Assembly (NCBI RefSeq): GCF_003429565.1
Contig: NZ_QUAK01000008.1
Coordinates: forward strand, 795 to 64,734
DNA: 63,940 nt
From: Streptomyces triticagri
Lineage (GTDB): Bacteria > Actinomycetota > Actinomycetes > Streptomycetales > Streptomycetaceae
Reading direction: 5' to 3'
A program made the translations under genes and the position numbers. This document shows positions 9,901-16,685 of this stretch, one piece after another. Position 1 is the first letter of the stretch. Each line of letters begins with the position of its first letter. Below the pieces are notes generated by a model. That model was not told the DNA's origin. It did no database searches and saw only the letters and a list, made by a program, of their open reading frames with translations.

Positions 9901-9984
9901 CTCGAACTCGCCGACGGTGTCGTGTCGTTGGACCTGCGCCCGTTCGAGCTGGTGACGCTGCGGCTGACCCGCGCCGCGGACTGA
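6937..9984 (+). CDS. Alpha-mannosidase, glycoside hydrolase family 38
   Basis: 1,015 aa, usual for bacterial GH38, starting at an ATG with CCGGAG upstream. The N-terminal half carries the catalytic domain with the zinc-binding motif HAHIDSAWLWPLRET and the nucleophile aspartate in WLPDTFGFAAGLPQI. Then come the helical middle domain (LLHQFHDILPGSS) and the C-terminal beta-sandwich domains typical of the family. It hydrolyses terminal alpha-linked mannose and, lacking a signal peptide, works in the cytoplasm on imported oligosaccharides. It is the last gene of the LacI-controlled operon and is closed by a GC-rich hairpin at 9994. The combination of importer, GH-A glycosidase and GH38 suggests breakdown of mannose-bearing glycans; the free mannose would enter central metabolism through kinases encoded elsewhere. 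Confidence 0.96.
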   Translation: MHDDRTLVEARLKRVLDERIRPAVYPESVPLQVAVWNAPGEPVPVAEGLAAAPEPIDVGEQWGAPWGTSWFRVTGHVPAEWAGRTVEAILDLGFDENMPGFQCEGLVYRPDGSPVKGLNPRNQWVRIGAPVEGGEEVRLHIEAASNPVILDYHPFLPTQLGDKETAGSELQYKLTRMDLAVFDEEVWNLVQDLEVLGELMAELPVEGARRWEVLRAVDRALDAVDLQDVNGSAAAARARLTEVLATPAQPSAHRISAVGHAHIDSAWLWPLRETVRKVARTTSNMTALIEDEPDFVFAMSQAQQFAWIKEHRPEVYAKVKKAVAEGRFVPAGGMWVESDTNMPGSEAMARQFVHGKRFFLDEFGIENDEAWLPDTFGFAAGLPQIIKAAGSKWLLTQKISWSQTNKFPHHTFQWEGIDGTRIFTHFPPVDTYNCSMKGSEIAHAAKNFKDKGVARHSLAPTGWGDGGGGTTREMVAKSARMRDLEGSATVRWETPEEFFTKAEAEYANPPVWVGELYLELHRATLTSQAKTKQGNRRSEHLLREAELWAATAAVRAGFPYPYEQLDRIWKTVLLHQFHDILPGSSIAWVHREAAATYAAVAEELNGIVDAAQRALAGEGSRTITFNSAPHTRSGVPAGGAAPAAVTGETRITDRPGGGHVLDNGLLRVEIDARGLVISAYDLEQEREAVAPGDAANLLQIHPDFPNMWDAWDVDEFYRNTVTDLVDLDELGVVDADGAPAVRIVRSFGDSRVTQVLQLPPGVKRLDIDTEVDWHETEKFLKAAFPLDLHAERYASETQFGHFYRATHTNTSWEAAKFEACNHRFVHLEEPGWGVALANDSTYGHDVTRTVRAADPAAGVRRGTTTTVRVSLLRAPRFPDPETDQGLHRFRHALVPGATIGDAVREGFRTNLPERRVTGDAAVAPLVTVDDDAVVVSAVKLADDASGDLVVRLYESAGGRARARLTTGFTAGGVVATDLLERPLADAAALELADGVVSLDLRPFELVTLRLTRAAD

Positions 9985-9993
9985 CCGCCGGCA

Positions 9994-10019
9994 GGGGGCG
10001 GGCCGCGCGGTCCGCCCCC
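9994..10019 (+). terminator. GC-rich hairpin closing the mannosidase operon
   Basis: GGGGGCGG (9994-10001) pairs with CCGCCCCC (10012-10019), and the intervening bases continue the stem with one G-U wobble, ten bases after the GH38 stop codon. There is no U-tract, as is usual for Streptomyces terminators. Confidence 0.65.
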
Positions 10020-10266
10020 GATCGATGGCCGACGCGACCGGCGTCGTCCGCCGGCCGCATTGGTGATCGGCAGGCGGCCCGGCGGACGACGTGGGATGGA
10101 CCGCCGCACTGTACGAGGGGGAGCCGGCGGCCCCGGCCGCCTCTGACGAGGCCGGCGGGTCCGGCCCGAGGGAGCCGGACGGTGGGGGGATTTTCGGGGC
10201 ATTCCAAGTGAACCGGGCCCGAGGGTGCGAGGGCAGCGCGCGAGCCGCCCGGCCGCGGGCACTCGG

Positions 10267-10323
10267 TTCACACCCCGTGTGAAGGCGGGGCGAGTAGGCT
10301 CCTTGGCGACCAGGCTCCTTGGC
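10267..10323 (+). promoter_or_regulatory. Inverted repeat, TAGGCT box and 12-bp direct repeat upstream of the TPR regulator
   Basis: TTCACAC (10267-10273) and GTGTGAA (10277-10283) form a perfect 7-bp inverted repeat with a CCC spacer. A TAGGCT hexamer (10295-10300), a common Streptomyces -10 form, follows, and AGGCTCCTTGGC occurs twice at 10296-10307 and 10312-10323. The segment lies immediately before the regulator start at 10345, so autoregulation is possible. The remaining 10020-10266 sequence holds nothing I can name. Confidence 0.4.
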
Positions 10324-10344
10324 ACCGAGTCACCGGAGGGCCGC

Positions 10345-11694
10345 ATGCAGCCCAACACCCTGCTCGACGCCATCCTCGACGAGGCCGGTGTCTCGCACGC
10401 CGGTCTCGCCGCGCACGTCAACCAGGCGGGCCGGCGCCGCGGCCTGACGCTCCGCTACGAACACACCGCCGTGGCCCGCTGGTTGAAGGGCCAGCGCCCG
10501 CGCGGGCAGGTGCCGGACCTGATCTGCGAGGTGCTCGCGGCGCGACTGCACCGGCCGGTCACCCTCGACGACATCGGCCTCGGCGTGCCGGGAGGCCCCG
10601 CCGCCCAGTGGGGCGGAGTCGGTGCGAGCCTGTCCGGATTCGTCGAGCGCGCCACCGCCCTGTGGCGGTCCGACGAACAGCAGCGGCCGCACATCCTGGG
10701 CGCACCGGCCGTCACCGGCACCCCTGCGGTGATGCCGGTCTGGGAGTGGGAGAACCCGCCGGAGGACGTCGATGTGTCCCGCGGCGGACGCCAGCGGGTC
10801 AGCATGTCCGACATCGCGATGCTCCGCTCGGCGCGGGCCCACTACGAGCAGATGTACCGCAAGACCGGCGGGGTGGCGACCCGCGCCCGGATCATCCGCT
10901 TCCTGAACGCCGAGACCGCCCCGCTCCTGCGCGGCAGTTACTCGGACGACACGGGCCGGCATCTGCACAGGGCGACGGGCGGCCTGGTCGCGGTCGCCGG
11001 CATCTGCGCCTACGACTCCGATGCGCACGGCCTGGCGCAGCGCTACTTCCACCAGGCACTGCGCCTGGCCAAGGCCAGCGGGGACCGCGGCCTCGGGGCG
11101 TATGTGATCGCGCTGCTCGTCAACCAGTCCCTGTTCATGCGGGAGTTCCGGCAGGCGGTGGCCTTCGCGGAGGCAGCGCTCAGGGCCGCGGGGCACGACA
11201 TCACCCCCGCGCTCGCCGCCGATCTGTACGCGATGCAGGCCAAGTCGTACGCCCATCTCGGCGACGGTTCGAGCGCCCTGGCATGCATCGGACGGGCCGA
11301 GTCGGCCGCCGAACGCATCCACCGCAGCCGCGAGCCGGACGAGACCGGGTACGTCCAGCCGGGCCTGGTCAATGTGCAGGTGGCGGAGGCGCTCTTCAGC
11401 CTCGGCGATCTGATCGCGGCCCGCGAGCACGCGGCGGCCGCCGTGGACACCCCGGCCCACGACCGTGGCCGGGTGCACCGTCTGGCGATGCTCACCCAGA
11501 TCGAGCTGCGGCAGGGCGAGGCCGATCGGGCCGTGGCCACCGCGGTCGAAATGGCCGAACAGGCACGGGGGATGGAGTCCCAGCGGCTGCGCGACCGGCT
11601 GCGTTCGGTGCGTGAGCATCTCGTACGCAACGGCTGCTCGGGCACCGACCAGGCGGCCGCCCTCATCGACGGAGCGCTGCGCGTACCGCTGTGA
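10345..11694 (+). CDS. HTH-TPR regulator of the Streptomyces NsdA-like type
   Basis: 449 aa from an ATG preceded by GGAGGG. The frame is open upstream to 10225 but the protein family begins at MQPNTLLDAILDEAG. Residues 1-75 are a divergent helix-turn-helix (GLAAHVNQAGRR, HTAVARWLKGQRP). Residues 150-440 are alpha-helical repeats resembling tetratricopeptides (YFHQALRLAKASGDRGLGAY, AVAFAEAALRAAG, SYAHLGDGSSALACIGRAES). The layout resembles the Streptomyces-specific family that contains the differentiation regulator NsdA; this is architectural resemblance recalled by eye, not an alignment. It probably acts in the cytoplasm as a DNA- or protein-binding regulator of development or antibiotic production. 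It stands alone between terminators, 53 bp before a Nudix gene read in the same direction. Confidence 0.75.
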   Translation: MQPNTLLDAILDEAGVSHAGLAAHVNQAGRRRGLTLRYEHTAVARWLKGQRPRGQVPDLICEVLAARLHRPVTLDDIGLGVPGGPAAQWGGVGASLSGFVERATALWRSDEQQRPHILGAPAVTGTPAVMPVWEWENPPEDVDVSRGGRQRVSMSDIAMLRSARAHYEQMYRKTGGVATRARIIRFLNAETAPLLRGSYSDDTGRHLHRATGGLVAVAGICAYDSDAHGLAQRYFHQALRLAKASGDRGLGAYVIALLVNQSLFMREFRQAVAFAEAALRAAGHDITPALAADLYAMQAKSYAHLGDGSSALACIGRAESAAERIHRSREPDETGYVQPGLVNVQVAEALFSLGDLIAAREHAAAAVDTPAHDRGRVHRLAMLTQIELRQGEADRAVATAVEMAEQARGMESQRLRDRLRSVREHLVRNGCSGTDQAAALIDGALRVPL

Positions 11695-11747
11695 ACCGCT
11701 CTCCGGCTGGGATATTGCCCCTATCCCGGCGGAAGGTGGGCAGGACC

Positions 11748-12278
11748 GTGCAGTGGACGACACGAGACGAACAGACTGTGTACGGGAACCGTTGGTTCCA
11801 GGTCAATCTCGCCGATGTGGAGCTGCCCGACGGACGGCATCTCGACCACTTCGTGATACGCCTGCGCCCGGTCGCGGTGGCGACGGTGGTGAATCCGGCG
11901 AACGAGGTGCTGCTGCTCTGGCGGCACCGGTTCATCACCGACAGCTGGGGCTGGGAGCTGGCGGCCGGCGTCGTCGAGGACGGCGAGGGCATCGACGTCG
12001 CGGCGGCCCGCGAGCTGGAGGAGGAGACCGGCTGGCGACCGGGACCGCTCAGACATCTGATGAGCGTCGAACCCTCCAACGGGCTCACCGACGCACGCCA
12101 CCACATCTACTGGTCGGAGGAGGGCACCTACATCGGGCACCCCGAGGACGACTTCGAGTCCTCCCGCCGCGAGTGGGTGTCGCTCAAGCTGGTGCCCGAC
12201 ATGATCGCCCGCGGTGAGGTCCCGGCCGCCAACATGGCGGCGGCGCTGCTGCTCCTGCACCATCTGCGGCTCGGTTAG
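11748..12278 (+). CDS. Nudix hydrolase
   Basis: The Nudix box is complete and canonical: G-x5-E-x7-REL-x-EE-x-G-W is read in GVVEDGEGIDVAAAREL followed by EEETGW, the site that binds the metal and cleaves a nucleoside diphosphate linked to another group. The domain is close to the ADP-ribose pyrophosphatase branch by its general layout (RLRPVAVATVV before the box), but the substrate is uncertain. The reading frame is open from 11691; I chose the GTG at 11748 because GGAAGG lies 12 bases upstream and the preceding residues look non-coding. This gives 176 aa. It follows the HTH-TPR regulator by 53 bp on the same strand and could be cotranscribed. Confidence 0.88.
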   Translation: MQWTTRDEQTVYGNRWFQVNLADVELPDGRHLDHFVIRLRPVAVATVVNPANEVLLLWRHRFITDSWGWELAAGVVEDGEGIDVAAARELEEETGWRPGPLRHLMSVEPSNGLTDARHHIYWSEEGTYIGHPEDDFESSRREWVSLKLVPDMIARGEVPAANMAAALLLLHHLRLG

Positions 12279-12350
12279 GGGGCGTCTCCCCGAGGGCGAG
12301 TTGCCCCTCGCGTTGCCCCGCGTGGGGCCGGCGGTGTGCGGGTCGGGGTG

Positions 12351-12608
12351 TCAGTGGCCCACGGCCTGCCACACCGCCACCACCAGCGCGCCGAGCGCGG
12401 CGAGCACCGCAAGTGCGGGCAGCGGCCAGCGAGTTCGCTCCAGGGCGGCGACCCGGGCGCTCAGTTCCTCCAGATCCTTGGCGCTCCGGTCGTCGCGCTG
12501 AGTGAGCAGTGCGAGGTGTCCTTCGACGCGGGTGAGTCCCACATCGAGGCTCCGGCGCAACTCTGCGTGTTCTTCCGGGGCCACGGGATGCTCCGGGTCG
12601 GCGGTCAC
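12351..12608 (-). CDS. Small coiled-coil tail-anchored membrane protein
   Basis: 85 aa from a GTG at 12608 with GGAGAGGAG seven bases upstream; the longer open frame gives only low-complexity residues. The first 60 residues are charged and predicted to form an amphipathic coiled coil (EEHAELRRSLDVGLTRVEG, DLEELSARVAALER). A single hydrophobic segment (PLPALAVLAALGALVVAVW) ends the protein, so it is probably tail-anchored in the cytoplasmic membrane with the coil inside. No family is recognised. It converges on the Nudix gene, with 72 bp between stops. The strong ribosome-binding site and coding-like composition support it being real. Confidence 0.65.
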   Translation of the reverse strand: MTADPEHPVAPEEHAELRRSLDVGLTRVEGHLALLTQRDDRSAKDLEELSARVAALERTRWPLPALAVLAALGALVVAVWQAVGH

Positions 12609-12980
12609 GGGCGTGCTCCTCTCCGGTCGGTGCCGGCTGCCGTGCGCACAGCCGGGTCGCTGGCGCACGCACAGTCAACTCGGCTGGTGGATGCGGCGGA
12701 AGTGTGTGCGCGGGGCATATGCGTGTACCGCGGTGCACACACCGTGCGAACCGGGGGAGCCGGGCGCGCGCCCGAGGGCCGCGAGGGCCGTCGGAGGGCG
12801 TGTTCCTGGCCGGAACGATACGGAGCGTGGCCGATTCACGCTCCGAGCCTCGCTACCCTGCGTGGCTGAAAACAGCGGGGCGCCCGAGGCTCCCGGTACG
12901 CAGAGGGGCCGTCACCCGAAGTCCGGGTGACGGCCCCTGCGTTCGACCGGAGCGAGCCGGCCGGATGCCGTTCGTGCGGG
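12609..12980. other. Non-coding gap
   Basis: No convincing gene in either direction. The only clear element is the hairpin at 12904-12938, next to the hydroxyacyl-CoA dehydrogenase stop. Open frames here lack starts with ribosome-binding sites and are rich in Arg and Pro. Confidence 0.6.
12904..12938 (-). terminator. 15-bp hairpin terminator downstream of the 3-hydroxyacyl-CoA dehydrogenase
   Basis: A perfect 15-bp stem, AGGGGCCGTCACCCG (12904-12918) against its complement at 12924-12938, with a 5-base loop. It lies about 40 bp past the minus-strand dehydrogenase stop at 12981. No U-tract. Confidence 0.75.
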
Positions 12981-13853
12981 TCAGGAGTACGTGTAGAAGC
13001 CCGAGCCGGTCTTCCGGCCGAGCCGTCCGGCGTCCACCATGCGCTGCAGCAGCGGGGGAGCGGCGTACAGCGGCTCCTTGTACTCGGCGTACATCGAGTC
13101 GGCGACCGAGTGGACGGTGTCCAGACCGATGAGATCGGCCAGCTTCAGCGGGCCCATCGGGTGGGCGCAGCCCATCTCCATGCCGTTGTCGATGTCCTCG
13201 CGGCTCGCGATGCCCGACTCGAACATCCGGATCGCGGAGAGCAGATACGGGATGAGCAGCGCGTTGACCACGAAGCCCGAGCGGTCCTGGGCGCGGATCG
13301 CGTGCTTGCCGAGCACCTTCTCGACCACGGCCTCGGCCCGGCTGATGGTGCCCTCCGACGTGGTCAGCGCCGGGATCAGCTCGACGAGCTGCTGCACGGG
13401 GGCCGGGTTGAAGAAGTGGATGCCGATGACATGGTCCGGGCGCGAGGTCGCGACGGCCAGCTTCACCAGCGGGATGGACGACGTGTTGGACGCGAGAATC
13501 GCGTCCGGGCGGGTCACCACGTGGTCGAGGACCTGGAAGATCTCGGTCTTCACCGCCTCGTTCTCCACCACCGCCTCTATCACCAGATCGCGGTCGGCGA
13601 ACTCGCCCAGGTCGGTGGTGAAGCTCAGCCGCGACTGCGTGGCCTCCCGCTCCTCCTCGGAGATCTTGCCGCGCTCGGCCGCCTTGGTCAGGGAGCTGAG
13701 CAGCCGGGTGCGGCCGAACTCGAGGGCCTCACCGGTGGTTTCGGCGACCTTGACGTCCAGTCCTGCGCGGGCGCAGACCTCCGCGATCCCCGCCCCCATC
13801 TGGCCGCATCCGACTACGCCGACGCGTGCAATATCCCCCATGGGGTCCGTCAC
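12981..13853 (-). CDS. 3-hydroxyacyl-CoA (3-hydroxybutyryl-CoA) dehydrogenase
   Basis: 290 aa if it starts at the GTG at 13853 (GAGAGG about seven bases upstream); an ATG four codons later (13841) is the alternative. The N-terminal half is a Rossmann domain with the NAD-binding motif GCGQMGAGIAE. The short-chain hydroxyacyl-CoA dehydrogenase signature follows: LASNTSSIP, then HFFNPAPVQQLVEL with the catalytic histidine. The C-terminal helical domain has NGMEMGCAHPMGP and ends at GRKTGSGFYTY, standard for the family. It oxidises (S)-3-hydroxyacyl-CoA with NAD, or runs in reverse from acetoacetyl-CoA, in fatty-acid or butyryl-CoA metabolism in the cytoplasm. It stands alone, divergent from the GHL10 glycosidase gene. 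Confidence 0.93.
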   Translation of the reverse strand: MTDPMGDIARVGVVGCGQMGAGIAEVCARAGLDVKVAETTGEALEFGRTRLLSSLTKAAERGKISEEEREATQSRLSFTTDLGEFADRDLVIEAVVENEAVKTEIFQVLDHVVTRPDAILASNTSSIPLVKLAVATSRPDHVIGIHFFNPAPVQQLVELIPALTTSEGTISRAEAVVEKVLGKHAIRAQDRSGFVVNALLIPYLLSAIRMFESGIASREDIDNGMEMGCAHPMGPLKLADLIGLDTVHSVADSMYAEYKEPLYAAPPLLQRMVDAGRLGRKTGSGFYTYS

Positions 13854-14088
13854 CTCGTGCCTCTCGCTGGTCTTCGGGCCGACCGGTTGCTCAAGGCTGC
13901 GGCGCCCGTCCTGCGGAGCTGGTCTCCCGCCCTCGGTCCGGTCGGGACCGCTTGCTCGGGGTGCGTACGGGACGTCCCTCGCACCCTCGAGCCCACGACG
14001 GTACTCCGAGGTTCTGTGCATCCGGTGACTGGGGCGGGCATCCTGTGCGGGACCACTACTGAGCAAAAGTTGCAAGGGGGTGCATTCG

Positions 14089-15336
14089 GTGCGTATGACG
14101 CGCAGGGGCTTCACGGTCGCCGCGGCGGCCGCGCTGACCGGGATCGCGACGGCCGGAGACGCGGCCGCGGGGGCCCGCCGGCCGCAGGTCCCGGGCCCGG
14201 CGACCGGCCACTCGGAGTTCCGCGGGATGTGGCTGGCGAGTGTCGACAACCGGGACTGGCCGACGGCGCCGGGGCAGAGCGCCGAACAGCAGCGGGCAGA
14301 GCTCACGGGCTTCCTGGACACCGCGGTGGACCGCCGGCTCAACGCGGTGATCCTCCAGGTCCGCCCGACCGCGGACGCCCTGTGGTCCTCGCCGTACGAG
14401 CCCTGGTCCGATGTGCTCACCGGCACGCAGGGCCGCGACCCGGGCTGGGACCCGCTCGGCACCGCCGTCGAGGAGGCCCACCGGCGCGGACTCGAACTGC
14501 ACGCCTGGTTCAACCCGTACCGTGTCGCCCTTCACACCGATCCGGGCAAGCTCGCACCCGACCACCCCGCCCGCGTGCACCCCGACTGGGTGCTGCCGTA
14601 CGGCGGGAAGCTCTACTACGACCCGGGGATCCCGGCGGTCCGCCGCTTCGTCCAGGACGCGATGCTCGACGCGGTGCGGCGCTACCCGATCGACGCGGTG
14701 CATTGGGACGACTACTTCTACCCGTATCCCGTCGAGGGCGAGGTCTTCGACGACGACGCCACGTACCGGCGCTACGGCGCGGGCTTCCCCGACAAGGCCG
14801 CCTGGCGCCGGGACAACACGGACCGGCTGGTGTGCGAGATGTCCGAACGGATCCGGCGCGAGCGCCCGGGTGTGCGCTTCGGCATCAGCCCGTTCGGCGT
14901 CTGGCGCAACAAGGCCACCGACCCGGAGGGCTCGGACACCACCGCCGGCGTGCAGACCTACGACGACCTGCACGCCGACACCCGCCAGTGGATCCGCAAC
15001 GGCTGGATCGACTACATCGCGCCCCAGCTGTACTGGAACATCGGCTTCGAGGCGGCCGACTACGCCAAGCTGCTGCCCTGGTGGGCCGAGACCGTACGGG
15101 GCACCGGCGTCCAGCTGGTCGTCGGCGAGGCGCTCTACAAGGCCGGCGATCCCGAGCAGCCCGAGCCCTGGCAGGACCCGGCCGAACTGTCCCGGCACCT
15201 CACCCTGGCCAAGGACTTCCCCGAAGTGCGCGGGCATGCGTACTTCTCCGGCACGGAGATCGCCCAGGACCCGACGGATGCGATGGCCCGGGTCGTACGG
15301 GACCACTACCTCAGGCCGGTGCGCCCGCCGCGCTGA
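14089..15336 (+). CDS. Tat-exported GHL10-type (DUF187) glycoside hydrolase
   Basis: 415 aa from a GTG at 14089 with AAGGGG nine bases upstream; a GTG at 14080 and an ATG at 14095 are other in-frame possibilities. The N-terminus has a twin-arginine motif (TRRGFTVAAAAALTG) and an Ala-rich segment, so the folded enzyme is likely exported. The body matches the glycosyl-hydrolase-like 10 family: FRGMWLASVDNRDWP at the start, GLELHAWFNPYRV, IDAVHWDDYFYPYP with probable catalytic acids, and YIAPQLYWNIGF near the end. Members of this TIM-barrel family are linked to cell-wall or exopolysaccharide cleavage. A perfect 13-bp terminator follows the stop codon. Substrate unknown. Confidence 0.9.
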   Translation: MRMTRRGFTVAAAAALTGIATAGDAAAGARRPQVPGPATGHSEFRGMWLASVDNRDWPTAPGQSAEQQRAELTGFLDTAVDRRLNAVILQVRPTADALWSSPYEPWSDVLTGTQGRDPGWDPLGTAVEEAHRRGLELHAWFNPYRVALHTDPGKLAPDHPARVHPDWVLPYGGKLYYDPGIPAVRRFVQDAMLDAVRRYPIDAVHWDDYFYPYPVEGEVFDDDATYRRYGAGFPDKAAWRRDNTDRLVCEMSERIRRERPGVRFGISPFGVWRNKATDPEGSDTTAGVQTYDDLHADTRQWIRNGWIDYIAPQLYWNIGFEAADYAKLLPWWAETVRGTGVQLVVGEALYKAGDPEQPEPWQDPAELSRHLTLAKDFPEVRGHAYFSGTEIAQDPTDAMARVVRDHYLRPVRPPR

Positions 15337-15351
15337 CCGGTACCGGCTCGG

Positions 15352-15384
15352 CCCGGCGGCCCGGACAGCGCCCGGGCCGCCGGG
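15352..15384. terminator. 13-bp bidirectional hairpin between convergent genes
   Basis: CCCGGCGGCCCGG (15352-15364) pairs perfectly with 15372-15384 over a 7-base loop, between the GHL10 gene stop (15336) and the convergent DUF1918 gene stop (15416). Confidence 0.75.
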
Positions 15385-15415
15385 ACCGACTGATCCGGCG
15401 GGGCTCCTGCCGGAG

Positions 15416-15601
15416 CTACTCGGGATGCCTGACGACGGTGTCCGGCCCCGGGGACATCACCGATTCATGGCCGTCCTCGAAGCGGACCCGGTACGGGGGA
15501 GTGCCGTCGTCGCCGAGCACTTCGACGACCTCGGCGATCCGGTCGTGCTGTCCGACGGTGCGGCCGTGCACCAGGAGCCGGTCGCCCACTGCTGCTTCCA
15601 T
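15416..15601 (-). CDS. DUF1918 small beta-barrel protein
   Basis: 61 aa from the ATG at 15601 with GAGGAGG nine bases upstream; the open frame extends further but without plausible coding. The sequence MEAAVGDRLLVHGRTVGQHD, then EVVEVLGDDGTPPYRVRFEDGH, is characteristic of the actinobacterial DUF1918 family, short SH3-like barrels of unknown role. The usual family ending with a D-S/T-x-V-xH pattern is present (GPDTVVRH). It is read alone, convergent with the exported glycosidase. Function is not known and the neighbours do not suggest one. Confidence 0.85.
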   Translation of the reverse strand: MEAAVGDRLLVHGRTVGQHDRIAEVVEVLGDDGTPPYRVRFEDGHESVMSPGPDTVVRHPE

Positions 15602-15733
15602 GGGACGTGACCTCCTCGTTCGAACGGGGAGCGGTACGTGCCGCAATTCTACGGCCGGGACGCCCACCGGGACCCGGCGGAACAGGCCCCGAACGGCTCC
15701 CCGTACGCCTCCGTCATACCCCTTCGGCGACCC

Positions 15734-16645
15734 TCAACCGCGCGACCGCTGCGTCACCGCGATGCACACCAGGACGGCGAGTGCGGTCAGCGGAGCCGCG
15801 GCGCCCAGGTCCTCACCGAGCAGCAGCACCGACCAGACCAGCGTGAGCAGCGGCTGCGCCAGCTGCAGCTGGCTGGCCCGTGGCACCCCGATCGTCGCCA
15901 TCCCCCGGTACCAGACGACCAGGCCGAGGAACTGGGAGCCGGCGGCGACCCAGAGCAGCCCGGTCACACTGTGCGCGGTCAGCTGCACCGGCTCGAAGGC
16001 GAGTGCCACCACCGCCCCGGGCACCACCAGCGGCAGACAGCCGACCAGCGCCCAGCCGATGACCTGCCACCCCGGCATCACACGCGCCAGGCGCCCGCCC
16101 TCCGTGTACCCGGCCGCGCAGATCAGCAGTGCCGCGAACAGATACAGATCCGCCGTGGTGAGTGCACCGCCGCTCTGCCCGACCGTGAAGGCGATCACCA
16201 CGGCCGCGCCGGCCAGCGCGGCGCCCCAGAAGACCCGCGAGGGCCGGGCGCCGGTCCGCAGCGAGGAGAACACCGCGGTGGTCAGCGGCAGCAGCCCCAC
16301 CACGACCGCGGCATGGGAGGTCGTCGAGGTCTCCAGGGCCAGGGTGGTCAGCATGGGGAAGCCGAGTACGACGCCGGCCGCGACCACCGCGAGGCCGCCC
16401 CAGTGGGCCCGCGAGGGCAGCGGGACGCGCAGGGCGAGCAGACAGGCACCCGCGATCACAGCGGCGAGCACACTGCGCACGGTCACCAGGGACCAGGGAC
16501 CGAAGCCTTCGAGGCCCCAGGCCGTGGCGGGGAAGGTCAGCGAGAAGGCGGTGACACCGAGTGCGGCCTGGACGGTGGCCGCCCGTGGGGTCGGTCGGCG
16601 GGGGTCGGGGCTCAGGGCGGCCGCCACGGGGGGATCGTCCGTCAC
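15734..16645 (-). CDS. EamA/DMT-family drug or metabolite exporter
   Basis: Ten predicted transmembrane helices in two EamA repeats (first begins around TVQAALGVTAFSLTFPATA, second around LYLFAALLICAAGYTE), the layout of drug/metabolite transporters. I place the start at the GTG at 16645 (303 aa), which keeps the repeat-rich operator outside the gene; an in-frame ATG at 16687 would add 14 poorly conserved residues and overlap the start codon of the divergent MocR gene. The transporter likely exports an amino acid or related metabolite and is probably controlled by the divergent MocR regulator 40 bp away. Substrate is unknown. Confidence 0.87.
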   Translation of the reverse strand: MTDDPPVAAALSPDPRRPTPRAATVQAALGVTAFSLTFPATAWGLEGFGPWSLVTVRSVLAAVIAGACLLALRVPLPSRAHWGGLAVVAAGVVLGFPMLTTLALETSTTSHAAVVVGLLPLTTAVFSSLRTGARPSRVFWGAALAGAAVVIAFTVGQSGGALTTADLYLFAALLICAAGYTEGGRLARVMPGWQVIGWALVGCLPLVVPGAVVALAFEPVQLTAHSVTGLLWVAAGSQFLGLVVWYRGMATIGVPRASQLQLAQPLLTLVWSVLLLGEDLGAAAPLTALAVLVCIAVTQRSRG

Positions 16646-16676
16646 CGCTATCGACCTGGTCTGGATAGCGCTATCC
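16646..16676. promoter_or_regulatory. MocR-type operator with CGCTATC repeats
   Basis: CGCTATC occurs at 16646-16652 and 16669-16675 as direct repeats 23 bp apart, and its inverse GATAGCG at 16664-16670, the last two forming the perfect 14-bp palindrome GGATAGCGCTATCC (16663-16676). It lies between the divergent EamA and MocR start codons. MocR/GabR regulators typically bind paired direct repeats that overlap both promoters, so this is the likely shared operator. Confidence 0.65.
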
Positions 16677-16685
16677 TCTGCTGTC

